DNA of 8,392 nt from Gallionellaceae bacterium (GCA_003151655.1 PLYB01000138.1:1-8392), one strand, 5' to 3'. Shown: positions 1-5,556, counted from the stretch's first letter. A program made the numbers and translations. Notes: generated by a model not told the origin, from the letters alone.

Positions 1-57
1 TCCTGTTTGCAGATAATTGATGATTGAAAAATGGCTGGTTGGAGCGAGTCGCACGAC

Positions 58-651
58 TTATTGTTGCCAAGCAAGAATCAAAGGCTCTCTTCTTGAGGTG
101 AGAGCGGTTGCTCCGCTCGGAAAGCCCACAATGATCGGTGCCACGGCGTTGAGTTCCGCCGGGATACCGAGCTCCGCTTTTGCCTTTGGCGTGTTTAACG
201 CTGTAATACAGGAGCCGATGACGCAAGTACCCAAACCGATGGCACAGGCCGCCAGCATCAAATTTTCTGCTGCCATCCAGCAATCTGCTTCTACGAAAGA
301 GCTGGATGGTTTGGCGCAGATAATAATGAGCGTGCCCGCGTCATAGAAGAGATTGAAGTCCGGATTGGAAAAAATGTCTGATCCATGGCTTCCTGTCTGA
401 TTGGAGTGATGCAGCCGCTCGATGAAAAGCGGCTTGGCTTGATCGGACAATTGTTTCAACATTGGCCGGTTTTGGATTACAACGAACGCACATGGATCCT
501 CATGCATAGCTGTAGGCGCTCGCACAGCAGCCTCTAGCAACGTTTGGATAGTGTTGCGCTCAATTTCACCCGGAGCATATGCGCGTACCGAACGTCGCGC
601 AAGAATGTTCTCGAAAATATTATTTTCTTGCGTATTTCCGTATGCGGGCAT
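58..651 (-). CDS. Nitroreductase family protein (FMN-dependent, NAD(P)H oxidoreductase)
   Basis: A 197-residue cytosolic flavoprotein of the nitroreductase family, which uses FMN and NAD(P)H to reduce nitroaromatics, quinones or similar acceptors. The actual substrate cannot be read from the sequence. The N-terminal RRSVRAY motif (about residues 19-25) is the usual phosphate/FMN-binding start of the family. The middle helix EADCWMAAENLMLAA followed by GLGTCVIG, and the C-terminal APIIVGFPSG with SRREPL, are the other conserved blocks. The length matches the family. The frame is open upstream to 774, but I chose the ATG at 651 because GGAG lies 7-8 bases before it and homology begins just after it; the extra 41 residues look non-coding. 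It stands alone, about 200 bases downstream of the small-gene pair. No regulator is adjacent. Confidence 0.93.
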   Translation of the reverse strand: MPAYGNTQENNIFENILARRSVRAYAPGEIERNTIQTLLEAAVRAPTAMHEDPCAFVVIQNRPMLKQLSDQAKPLFIERLHHSNQTGSHGSDIFSNPDFNLFYDAGTLIIICAKPSSSFVEADCWMAAENLMLAACAIGLGTCVIGSCITALNTPKAKAELGIPAELNAVAPIIVGFPSGATALTSRREPLILAWQQ

Positions 652-855
652 AGATTTTCTCCGATAAATTGACGGCAAGCATTCAAAACTTTTTGAGTCG
701 GCATTACGAATAGATATCAAACCGTGCCCACTAATATAGTGTTGCTCGGCACTTACCAAGCAGCGAGCTGCCACGGGGGCCGTCTTCTCAAATAGAGGCT
801 CCCCGAGTCGGTCGGATAGTGAAATTTCACCAATGGGGTAGAAGTAACAAACCTA
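652..855. other. Intergenic stretch upstream of the nitroreductase gene
   Basis: About 200 bases with no supported gene. It holds a perfect 12-base palindrome GTGAAATTTCAC at 819-830, which could be an operator half-site pair. On the minus strand there is a TATATT hexamer near 735, but no -35 box at good spacing. I could not define a promoter or a terminator with confidence. Confidence 0.4.
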
Positions 856-1059
856 TTATTTCGCATTCATTTTTGCAGTAATAAGTTTGCAAATTTTAGC
901 GTCGGCAAAAGGCACCATCCACTTGCAGCTAACATCAGTTTCTACTTTAGTCAGGCATTCGTGCAATTCAATATTGTTGAATTTTCGAGTGACGCAATTC
1001 TGGAATTCCCCGATAGACAAACGGCCCAATTCACTTTTTCGGTTTACGAGCTCAGTCAT
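856..1059 (-). CDS. Hypothetical small protein with four cysteines
   Basis: A 67-residue protein that I do not recognise. The start is well supported: GGAG sits seven bases before the ATG. It has four cysteines (residues 22, 35, 45, 57), spaced irregularly and not as a CxxC pair, so metal binding is not obvious. Disulfides would require export, and there is no signal peptide. The C-terminus is lysine-rich. It follows the 69-residue membrane protein gene by only 19 bases on the same strand, so the two are probably cotranscribed and may act together. Confidence comes from the ribosome-binding site and the tandem arrangement, not from homology. Confidence 0.6.
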   Translation of the reverse strand: MTELVNRKSELGRLSIGEFQNCVTRKFNNIELHECLTKVETDVSCKWMVPFADAKICKLITAKMNAK

Positions 1060-1078
1060 GGGTTAACTCCGTTATCAC

Positions 1079-1288
1079 TCACTTCGCTTCGCCACAATAA
1101 TGCAGTTTGCAGTACTCCGTATTCAGCTTGAAAACTCCCTCCGCCCATTCATGCTTAGGTGCCAAAGGCCGTTCAATCCAGGAGTCTTCACTCGTCATAA
1201 ATACGCTATCCAACGCCAAAAGAACGAGAAGCACGAGAAAAAATGCGAGGATGGCAATCAATCTGTTTTTGAAGATCAAATATCTCAT
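1079..1288 (-). CDS. Hypothetical single-pass membrane protein
   Basis: A 69-residue protein with a short basic N-terminus (MRYLIFKNR), one strongly hydrophobic helix at about residues 9-29, and a polar tail of about 40 residues. The tail ends with two cysteines (60 and 65), so the likely topology is inner-membrane anchor with a periplasmic tail. The hydrophobic stretch could also be an uncleaved signal sequence. A strong ribosome-binding site (GAGGAG, six bases before ATG) fixes the start. It is the first gene of a two-gene unit with the 67-residue gene 19 bases downstream. I recognise no family. Confidence 0.65.
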   Translation of the reverse strand: MRYLIFKNRLIAILAFFLVLLVLLALDSVFMTSEDSWIERPLAPKHEWAEGVFKLNTEYCKLHYCGEAK

Positions 1289-1652
1289 CTGTCGCTCCTC
1301 AAAATTTTTATGTCAATGTCGATTAGATTTCAGCGATAGATCATGAATGAGCCCAAATCAAAAACAAATAGGAAAAGGATGATTTTGATGCAAGATTAGT
1401 CTTGCTCGGCATAGGATATTGCTGGCTGACAGTTAATCTGCCATTTTAGGAATGGGCAGTAACCATCGGAAAAGTAGTATAAATGCTTATTATGGCTGAA
1501 GCCGGGTATATAGAACCGCACGCTAAAAATTGAACGGAGAATAAATCAATGTGGTCAGATATCGATGGATATTTACGAACTACTTCGAAAAGCGGCAAGA
1601 TTGGCTCTTCATAGAGTGTTCGAGAGGACTGTCTGAGTGGTATTGCAGGATT
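1289..1652. other. Gene-poor intergenic region with small inverted repeats and doubtful micro-ORFs
   Basis: A 364-base AT-rich gap between the promoter side of the small-gene pair and the end of the 77-residue gene. It contains a perfect six-base stem-loop, GCAAGA-TTAG-TCTTGC, at 1390-1405. A longer imperfect stem at 1432-1463 pairs GTTA/TAAC and CTGCC/GGCAG with two bulges. On the plus strand a GGAGA precedes an ATG at 1549 that opens only a 21-codon frame (stop at 1612-1614). A second frame from ATG 1565 to 1636 encodes a 23-residue amphipathic peptide beginning MDIYELLRKAARLALHR. Neither is convincing as a gene. No clear promoter was found. Confidence 0.35.
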
Positions 1653-1886
1653 TTATGTATGTGCTTCGGGGTAGCGCATTACGACGATTTGTTCATCGGG
1701 TTCGAGCCAAAACTCACCGTGAAGCCCCTTTAAATTGCCGGTGATCAACAGAATCAGGCCATCTTCTGTACGCACTTCGGTTACGGTTTCCCACGCAAAC
1801 GTTGGGTGCGCGTTGGTTCCGGTGCCGTTATAGATGTGGTCGTTAACCAGTACCTCCGAAGCCGCCAAAGTAATTCTGTTGGTCAT
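1653..1886 (-). CDS. Hypothetical 77-residue protein, probably in the rdgC transcript
   Basis: A small soluble protein without signal peptide or membrane helix. Its composition suggests an all-beta fold: short alternating hydrophobic strands (ITLAASEVLV, WETVTEV, LILLITG, GEFWLEPDEQIVVMRY) separated by turns rich in Gly, Asn and Asp. I cannot name a family. The ATG at 1886 has no good Shine-Dalgarno sequence (only GAACAG just upstream), so translation may depend on coupling to the small Lys-rich gene that ends 23 bases before it. Same strand and close spacing put it at the end of a probable rdgC unit. A function in recombination is not implied by position alone. Confidence 0.6.
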   Translation of the reverse strand: MTNRITLAASEVLVNDHIYNGTGTNAHPTFAWETVTEVRTEDGLILLITGNLKGLHGEFWLEPDEQIVVMRYPEAHT

Positions 1887-1909
1887 GTTCTGTTCAACAC
1901 GCGCACGAG

Positions 1910-1981
1910 TCAGATGGCAGGCGTCGGTTTCTTTTTAGGCTTCTTCACTTCTTTGTTTTTCTTTTGCTGACCTTTTGCCAT
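1910..1981 (-). CDS. Tiny Lys-rich protein of the MAKGQ type
   Basis: A 23-residue ORF starting MAKGQQKKNKEVKKPKKK, nearly half of it lysine. A strong AAGGAG six to seven bases before the ATG supports translation. The MAKGQ-x-x-x-N-K/R-E-x-K-K-P-K pattern is, from memory, found in short basic proteins annotated as hypothetical in betaproteobacteria, often somewhat longer than this one. The strong charge suggests nucleic-acid or ribosome binding, but that is inference. It lies 52 bases after rdgC and 23 bases before the 77-residue gene on the same strand. The end (PTPAI) is short compared with the homologues I remember, so a C-terminal truncation is possible. Confidence 0.7.
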   Translation of the reverse strand: MAKGQQKKNKEVKKPKKKPTPAI

Positions 1982-2033
1982 GATGCTCTCCTTGCGTTGA
2001 GGATGTACGCATAGTAATACGAATCGCCGGCTT

Positions 2034-2933
2034 TTACTTGATATCTTCGCCACCGAGGGCTTCGGTTAGTGCCGCCAGCATCTTGGCGAGTTCGCCAGTC
2101 ATTAGTGTGAAGTCGAGTTCAAACATCTCGTCTTCGTTATCGGCAACCTTGGAGGACTCTTCCTTGATGATTTCCAGAAAATCAATCCGCTTGATTTGCA
2201 GGTGTTCATTAAGTACAAAAGATATCCGATCATTCCAGGTCATGCCCAGTCGGGTAACACGTTTGCCCGCCGCGATATGCGCCAGAATTTCCTTGCCTTC
2301 CAGCGCATGATTGGCATATCGAACTGTTGCTTTGTTTTCATCGCTGGAGCGCAATTCCAATTCGCGGTCTATGGTAAAACCAGCAGGTGCATTTTCAGCG
2401 GCTAACCAATCAGTCATGGCGGCAACGGGGGACAGCTTGGTTTGCAACAGTTGGACAGGGAAGTTATCTACCGTCTTGCCCAGTAACTCCAACAACTCTT
2501 CTGCTTTAGCTATAGATGCCGCTTCAATAATCAGGCGACTGTTTCCCAAGTCCAGCCATGCGTAGGTTGTGCGCTGCAGCGCGAAGGCTCTGGGGAGGAG
2601 TTCATCGGTGACAGCCTGCTTGATGTCCTTCAGTGCTTTGCGCCCTACTTTGTAGCCTTGCTGCGCTTCAATGTCGGCAATGCGCTCTTTGGCAAACCGG
2701 TTGATGATGCTGGCGGGCAATAGTTTTTGCTCGACACCCAGCGCAAATAGAATGTGTTTATTGGCAGCATGAACAAGACGGTCATCCCCTCGGCATGAAA
2801 CCCAACCCAGACTTTGCTTGTCGAGGCCGCTACAAGGCATTAAGGGCTTAGTGGCCAGTTTTTCTTGCAGCGTTGCTGCGGTGATTTTGAAGTCGGCGGG
2901 CAGGCGATAGATGAAGATATTTTTGAACCACAT
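2034..2933 (-). CDS. rdgC: Recombination-associated protein RdgC
   Basis: A 299-residue RdgC, the nucleoid-associated, ring-forming DNA-binding protein of beta- and gammaproteobacteria that coats double-stranded DNA and restrains RecA filament formation. Recognisable features are the N-terminal MWFKNIFIYRL strand, the ALQRTTYAWLD-type central segment, the AAMTDWL...GFTIDRELELR block and the LGMTWNDRISFVL segment near the C-terminus. Length is normal and the frame is intact. Translation should start at the ATG at 2933. The leader lacks a Shine-Dalgarno sequence and instead carries CCTCCC immediately before the ATG, so initiation may be weak. A perfect TATAAT on the minus strand at 2962-2957 would give a leader of about 17 bases. 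It is divergent from the four-Cys gene and probably heads a transcript with the two small genes after it. Confidence 0.97.
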   Translation of the reverse strand: MWFKNIFIYRLPADFKITAATLQEKLATKPLMPCSGLDKQSLGWVSCRGDDRLVHAANKHILFALGVEQKLLPASIINRFAKERIADIEAQQGYKVGRKALKDIKQAVTDELLPRAFALQRTTYAWLDLGNSRLIIEAASIAKAEELLELLGKTVDNFPVQLLQTKLSPVAAMTDWLAAENAPAGFTIDRELELRSSDENKATVRYANHALEGKEILAHIAAGKRVTRLGMTWNDRISFVLNEHLQIKRIDFLEIIKEESSKVADNEDEMFELDFTLMTGELAKMLAALTEALGGEDIK

Positions 2934-2954
2934 GGGAGGTATCCAGAAAACTTC

Positions 2955-2977
2955 CGATTATACTGGTGCCATAATCG
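2955..2977. promoter_or_regulatory. Divergent promoter region with an inverted repeat
   Basis: A perfect seven-base inverted repeat (CGATTAT, nine-base gap, ATAATCG) lies between rdgC and the four-Cys gene. Each arm contains a -10-like hexamer. On the minus strand TATAAT (2962-2957) faces rdgC. On the plus strand the extended -10 TGCCATAAT (2967-2975) faces the other gene. Neither has a good -35 box. The symmetry could be a regulator site or only a by-product of two back-to-back -10 elements. Confidence 0.45.
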
Positions 2978-3005
2978 AATTGGCATTGATTGGCGCAACT
3001 TAATT

Positions 3006-3200
3006 ATGGATACTTCAGCTAGAGAACAACGTCTCGTATGCAAATCCTGCTCCCATTATCACATCACCTACGATGTGAACTTTAGGTATGGCTGTCGCGC
3101 ATTGGGATTCAAGAGTCAGAAACAGCCCATTCTTGAAGTGATCGAAACATCCGGAAATGATTGCCAGTTTTTCCATGAGAAAGAGTTGGCACAGAAATAG
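3006..3200 (+). CDS. Small four-Cys (probable zinc-binding) protein
   Basis: A 64-residue protein with CKSC at residues 12-15, a third cysteine at 30 in the motif YGCRALGFKS and a fourth at 53. The pattern C-x2-C-x-H-Y-x-I-T-x(8)-Y-G-C-R-A-x-G-F-K-S...S-G-x-x-C-x-x-F recalls a widespread family of short proteobacterial proteins, sometimes mis-annotated as uracil-DNA glycosylase. I know of no proven function. The Cys layout suggests one zinc site. The frame is open further upstream, but the ATG at 3006 fits the family start and leaves the divergent promoter region free; its ribosome-binding site is weak. It is divergent from rdgC, with 72 bases between the start codons. Confidence 0.8.
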   Translation: MDTSAREQRLVCKSCSHYHITYDVNFRYGCRALGFKSQKQPILEVIETSGNDCQFFHEKELAQK

Positions 3201-3420
3201 TTTTACATACGCAGGCATAGCTTATTCATTCGCCATCCGTGATCCTGACGGAATTAGGCCAGTAGGGTTCGACAATACGCATCCAGTGCCGCATACGGGG
3301 CGGAAGTCGATTGTTGGCATAGAACGTTAATGATGAAGGTCACCATCTGCCTAAGTGCATGGACGTTATTCCCTCCGCTGAAATTATTGAATTTCTGCCA
3401 AACCAAGCTAGTCAATAAAC
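3201..3420. other. Intergenic stretch with a possible gene remnant
   Basis: No intact gene is seen. On the minus strand a frame closed at 3226-3228 and opened by a stop at 3340-3342 reads SLTFYANNRLPPRMRHWMR and onward to DGE. This loosely resembles the C-terminal tail of LysR-type regulators (Y-x-x-N-R-x-x-P-x-x-x-R-x-W). A second minus-strand frame in the same place is also open for more than 50 codons, so the reading is ambiguous. It may be the eroded end of a lost gene or chance. Confidence 0.2.
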
Positions 3421-3448
3421 TTGACAATATACGTCAAAGACGGATAAT
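3421..3448 (+). promoter_or_regulatory. Promoter and operator-like repeat of the toxin-antitoxin operon
   Basis: A consensus -35 TTGACA (3421-3426) and -10 GATAAT (3443-3448) are separated by 16 bases. The inverted repeat TTGAC-N7-GTCAA (3421-3437) covers the -35 box and part of the spacer, as expected for an autoregulatory operator bound by the XRE antitoxin. The predicted start of transcription, six to seven bases after the -10, coincides with the ATG at 3455. Confidence 0.7.
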
Positions 3449-3454
3449 CAAGCC

Positions 3455-3778
3455 ATGCGCACAATAGTTGAAACAGAAGAATTCGAACAACTCTGGCCGC
3501 TTTACTGGACTGAAGATGAATATGAAAAATTTCAGGAATATATTTCTGAAAATCCGAATGCCGGAGATGTTGTTCGCGGATCAGGTGGAGTGCGAAAGGT
3601 ACGCTGGACAAGGCAGGGATCGGGAAAGTCTGGCGGAGTCCGTGTGATTTACTTCAACCGATTGGCCAATGGCGAAATCTGGTTGATTTTGATTTATGCA
3701 AAAAGTAAGCTGGATTCTATAAGCGGCGATCAATTAAGAAAGGTAAAAAATGAAATCGAAAAAACCATTGACCGATGA
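3455..3778 (+). CDS. Type II toxin of the RelE/HigB-like family
   Basis: A 107-residue toxin of the RelE/ParE superfamily (the HigB/RelE2-like group, COG4737 type). Members are usually ribosome-dependent mRNA interferases. Family marks visible are the acidic N-terminus FVE/IVET-type start, NPNAGDVVRGSGGVRKVRW at about residues 34-52, the GKSGGVRVIYF strand and the IWLILIYAKSKLDSIS strand-turn ahead of a basic C-terminal helix. Conserved Arg and Lys residues in these blocks probably bind RNA. It is the first gene of the operon and overlaps the antitoxin gene by 29 bases, which suggests translational coupling. No Shine-Dalgarno sequence precedes the ATG, and the promoter predicts a leaderless mRNA. 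The frame is intact. Cleavage specificity cannot be inferred. Confidence 0.92.
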   Translation: MRTIVETEEFEQLWPLYWTEDEYEKFQEYISENPNAGDVVRGSGGVRKVRWTRQGSGKSGGVRVIYFNRLANGEIWLILIYAKSKLDSISGDQLRKVKNEIEKTIDR

Positions 3779-4058
3779 AGAACTGGAAAAATTCGAATCA
3801 TCGCGAGACATAGGCACTGAATTGTTAAAGTCGGTGCGCCAAATGGTAGCGGGAAAGGGGCGTGTGGTTTTGTCACCTGTCATTTCCGCCCGAAAAAAAT
3901 CTGGCCTATCTCAATCCGAATTCGCCGTGTTATTGGGCGTATCAGTACGCACCTTGCAAGAGTGGGAACAAGGTCGCCGTCAACCTAGCGGTGCGGCTAA
4001 GACTCTAATCGCTATTGCCGAACGTAGACCCGAAGTTCTGCGTGAAGTTGCTGTCTAG
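3750..4058 (+). CDS. XRE-type antitoxin (HigA/NadS-like)
   Basis: A 102-residue helix-turn-helix protein, the likely antitoxin and autorepressor of the preceding toxin. The C-terminal half holds the DNA-binding domain: ISARKKSGLSQSEFAVLLGVSVRTLQEWEQGRRQPSGAA (about residues 46-84), a textbook XRE/Cro-type helix-turn-helix close to the YiaG/NadS group. The N-terminal 40 residues are charged and probably wrap the toxin. The ATG at 3750 is preceded by AAGAAAGG at good spacing and lies inside the toxin gene. Toxin-first order is the HigBA arrangement. The target is most likely the TTGAC/GTCAA repeat upstream. Confidence 0.93.
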   Translation: MKSKKPLTDEELEKFESSRDIGTELLKSVRQMVAGKGRVVLSPVISARKKSGLSQSEFAVLLGVSVRTLQEWEQGRRQPSGAAKTLIAIAERRPEVLREVAV

Positions 4059-4111
4059 CGAAATACGCTTGCACCTGCACAATGTATCGGCGAAATAACC
4101 CGGGCTACAAA

Positions 4112-4134
4112 ACAGTCTGGCAAAGCCAGTCTGT
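4112..4134 (+). terminator. Stem-loop after the toxin-antitoxin operon
   Basis: The arms ACAGTCTGGC and GCCAGTCTGT pair over nine of ten positions (one T-T mismatch) around an AAA loop, 54 bases after the antitoxin stop. It is a strong hairpin but has no T-run after it. It may stabilise the 3' end or act with Rho rather than be a classical intrinsic terminator. Confidence 0.35.
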
Positions 4135-4170
4135 GACTATGAATTTGCAAGTGCGCAGCATTTGTGACTG

Positions 4171-4199
4171 TTGAATTATCGCACCTAGTCCGTTATAGT
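4171..4199 (+). promoter_or_regulatory. Promoter of the Fic-inhibitor-like ORF
   Basis: TTGAAT (4171-4176) and TATAGT (4194-4199) are spaced by 17 bases, a close match to the sigma-70 consensus. The predicted transcription start falls at about 4206, the A of the ATG, so the message would be leaderless. No Shine-Dalgarno sequence is present. Confidence 0.6.
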
Positions 4200-4205
4200 T
4201 CGGGC

Positions 4206-4376
4206 ATGGCTCCTAAATCACTATTTGAACATAATCCCCACTTACGCAATGCAGCGGACTATCAACGCGCCTTGCGTATTAACGTGCTTTCTTCGGTGGC
4301 AATTGAGGGCGTAAGGAAAGCGGCTGAACGTGCGCGCTCTCCGGCTCCCAGCAAGAAGCCAACAAAAGCCCGCTAA
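4206..4376 (+). CDS. Small ORF with a Fic-inhibitory (S-x-x-x-E-G) motif
   Basis: A 56-residue protein starting MAPKSLFEHNPHLRN, with a central helix RINVLSSVAIEGVRKAAERA and a Lys/Pro-rich tail. S30-V-A-I-E34-G35 fits the (S/T)xxxE(G/N) signature of the inhibitory helix that blocks ATP binding in Fic AMP-transferases; in class I systems this helix sits on a separate small antitoxin such as VbhA. It lies next to a Fic-domain remnant, which strengthens the reading, but the remnant is on the opposite strand and the two stop codons overlap (TAA at 4374-4376, TAG complement at 4373-4375). A good promoter lies just upstream. The antitoxin role is inference; the motif is short and could occur by chance. 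Confidence 0.6.
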   Translation: MAPKSLFEHNPHLRNAADYQRALRINVLSSVAIEGVRKAAERARSPAPSKKPTKAR

Positions 4377-4618
4377 CTGCTGGCGGTCACTACCTTCCTG
4401 AAAACCTCGATCATCGGCGCATAGTCGCGCCCCATCGCTGCCCGCACTGCGGCAAAATAAACCTCGCGCTGTTTTCCTTTGATGCTGGAAAAATCCAGCA
4501 ACGGCAAACCCGCCTGCAATGCCATTAGTGTTGAGAGCAAACGCGATAAGCGTCCATTGCCTTCGCGGAATGGATGGATCAGAACTAACTCGCAATGCGT
4601 TATTGCCAATACCTTCAC
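4373..4618 (-). pseudogene. C-terminal remnant of a Fic-family AMP-transferase
   Basis: Eighty-one codons of a Fic-domain protein. The catalytic loop HPFREGNGRLSR is complete and matches HxFx(D/E)GNGRxxR. It is followed by the usual helices LLSTLMALQAGLPLLDFS and YFAAVRAAMGRDYAPM and a natural-looking end. Related class I Fic proteins are about 200 residues, so roughly the first 120, including the start of the Fic fold and the target-binding flap, are missing. A TAA stop directly precedes the first codon (GTG at 4618), and upstream sequence has no Fic similarity in any frame. I see no ribosome-binding site. The core motif is intact, but a folded enzyme is unlikely. It is convergent with the small inhibitor-like ORF. 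Confidence 0.85.
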
Positions 4619-4705
4619 TTAATAACCAAACAACAGAATGAATGGCAGAAATGTTTAGAAGCGATGTTGTGAGCTATATTTGCGATACCCGAAACCAGTC
4701 ACTCA

Positions 4706-4739
4706 CGAAGTGCCGCAAACGAGACTGATCGGCACTTCG
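4706..4739. repeat. Ten-base inverted repeat
   Basis: Perfect arms CGAAGTGCCG (4706-4715) and CGGCACTTCG (4730-4739) flank a 14-base loop. It lies about 75 bases past the end of the outer-membrane protein gene and 87 bases before the Fic remnant. No T-run follows on either strand, so an intrinsic terminator is not supported. The rest of 4619-4812 shows nothing I can name. Confidence 0.55.
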
Positions 4740-4812
4740 CGTTTCCAGATAGCAGATATTCAGTTGGATAGGAAGAAGCCCCTGAACAACAAACAACAGT
4801 CTCAACTTTAGG

Positions 4813-5556
4813 TTAGAAAAACTCGTATTCCAAGCGGGCCAAAAGTGTTTTATCAGGAGCCCCTGGGTTAATACCGAAAACGACACCGAGGCTATATCCC
4901 AGCTCGCTTCCCATATCTGTTCTAAGCTCTCCGGAAAATATCGGCCCGAATTGGTACGCGTTGTCACCGGGGCGATAGTAGGCTTCGATGCCAGGCGAAT
5001 AGGTAGCCTTATCAGAATGAATATTGTAGCTAATGCTGTAGGCAGAGCGGAACACATAAGCTCCACTCGCTCCGCCACCAACCTGTTTTTCCAAAATAAG
5101 GTTTAGTTGCTGATCAATATGCCCAGACATCTTCTCCAATAATGGGCCAAATTCGGCAACACTTGATATTCCTGGTTGTTTATTATGAGCATACGACGCC
5201 AGAAATCCTACGTCTGCCCAATACTCGCCCAGAGTGGTAAGCTGGAACGTGTTCTCAAATTCATAACCTGAAGGTTGTGTTGTTCCTCCAGGATCACGAT
5301 TGAATTCACCGATATAAACCTCCGGCTTCCACCAACTGGTCACTGCGTGTGCAACTGATATGTTATAGCCACTTGCTCCATTGAGATCGCTGCGACCATC
5401 CTGAGAGCCGAACCCAAACACTTCAACTTCACTTTGCCCTTGGACTACGTGGGGTGAATAGACGATGAAGTCGTTACCCGCATAGGCAACTCTCGCTCCA
5501 AAACCGAATAGGATGGTAAGTACCGCAATGGGTACTGTTATTCGGTTCATTGTCAT
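4813..5556 (-). CDS. Putative outer-membrane beta-barrel protein
   Basis: A 247-residue exported protein. Residues 1-26 form a signal peptide ending VAYA, with cleavage expected before GNDF. The mature part alternates aromatic and polar residues in strand-like segments (YNISVAHAVTSWWKPEVYIG, FQLTTLGEYWADVGFLASY, YSLGVVFGI) and ends LEYEFF, the terminal phenylalanine signature of outer-membrane barrels. No named family is recognised. Proteins of this size and type occur beside cupredoxin-like proteins in FTR1-type metal uptake clusters, and here the gene is coupled to such a protein by an ATGA overlap (start 5556, upstream stop 5553). ATG codons at 5556 and 5550 are both possible; the overlap favours the first. 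A metal-related role is inference. Confidence 0.75.
   Translation of the reverse strand: MTMNRITVPIAVLTILFGFGARVAYAGNDFIVYSPHVVQGQSEVEVFGFGSQDGRSDLNGASGYNISVAHAVTSWWKPEVYIGEFNRDPGGTTQPSGYEFENTFQLTTLGEYWADVGFLASYAHNKQPGISSVAEFGPLLEKMSGHIDQQLNLILEKQVGGGASGAYVFRSAYSISYNIHSDKATYSPGIEAYYRPGDNAYQFGPIFSGELRTDMGSELGYSLGVVFGINPGAPDKTLLARLEYEFF

Noticed and set aside
1..57. Gene at the left edge
   Set aside because: No convincing coding signal or homology in this short stretch.
652..774. Longer nitroreductase start at 774
   Set aside because: The extra 41 residues do not look like family sequence, and GGAG points to the ATG at 651.
819..830. Palindrome GTGAAATTTCAC as a defined operator
   Set aside because: It is perfect but isolated, with no clear promoter overlapping it, so I only mention it in the intergenic entry.
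1551..1733. Plus-strand 60-codon frame from a GTG
   Set aside because: It overlaps the 77-residue minus-strand gene, is rich in Trp, Cys and Tyr, and has no family resemblance.
4674..5081. Minus-strand 135-codon frame overlapping the barrel gene
   Set aside because: It is an out-of-frame shadow; the barrel frame has a signal peptide and a terminal Phe.
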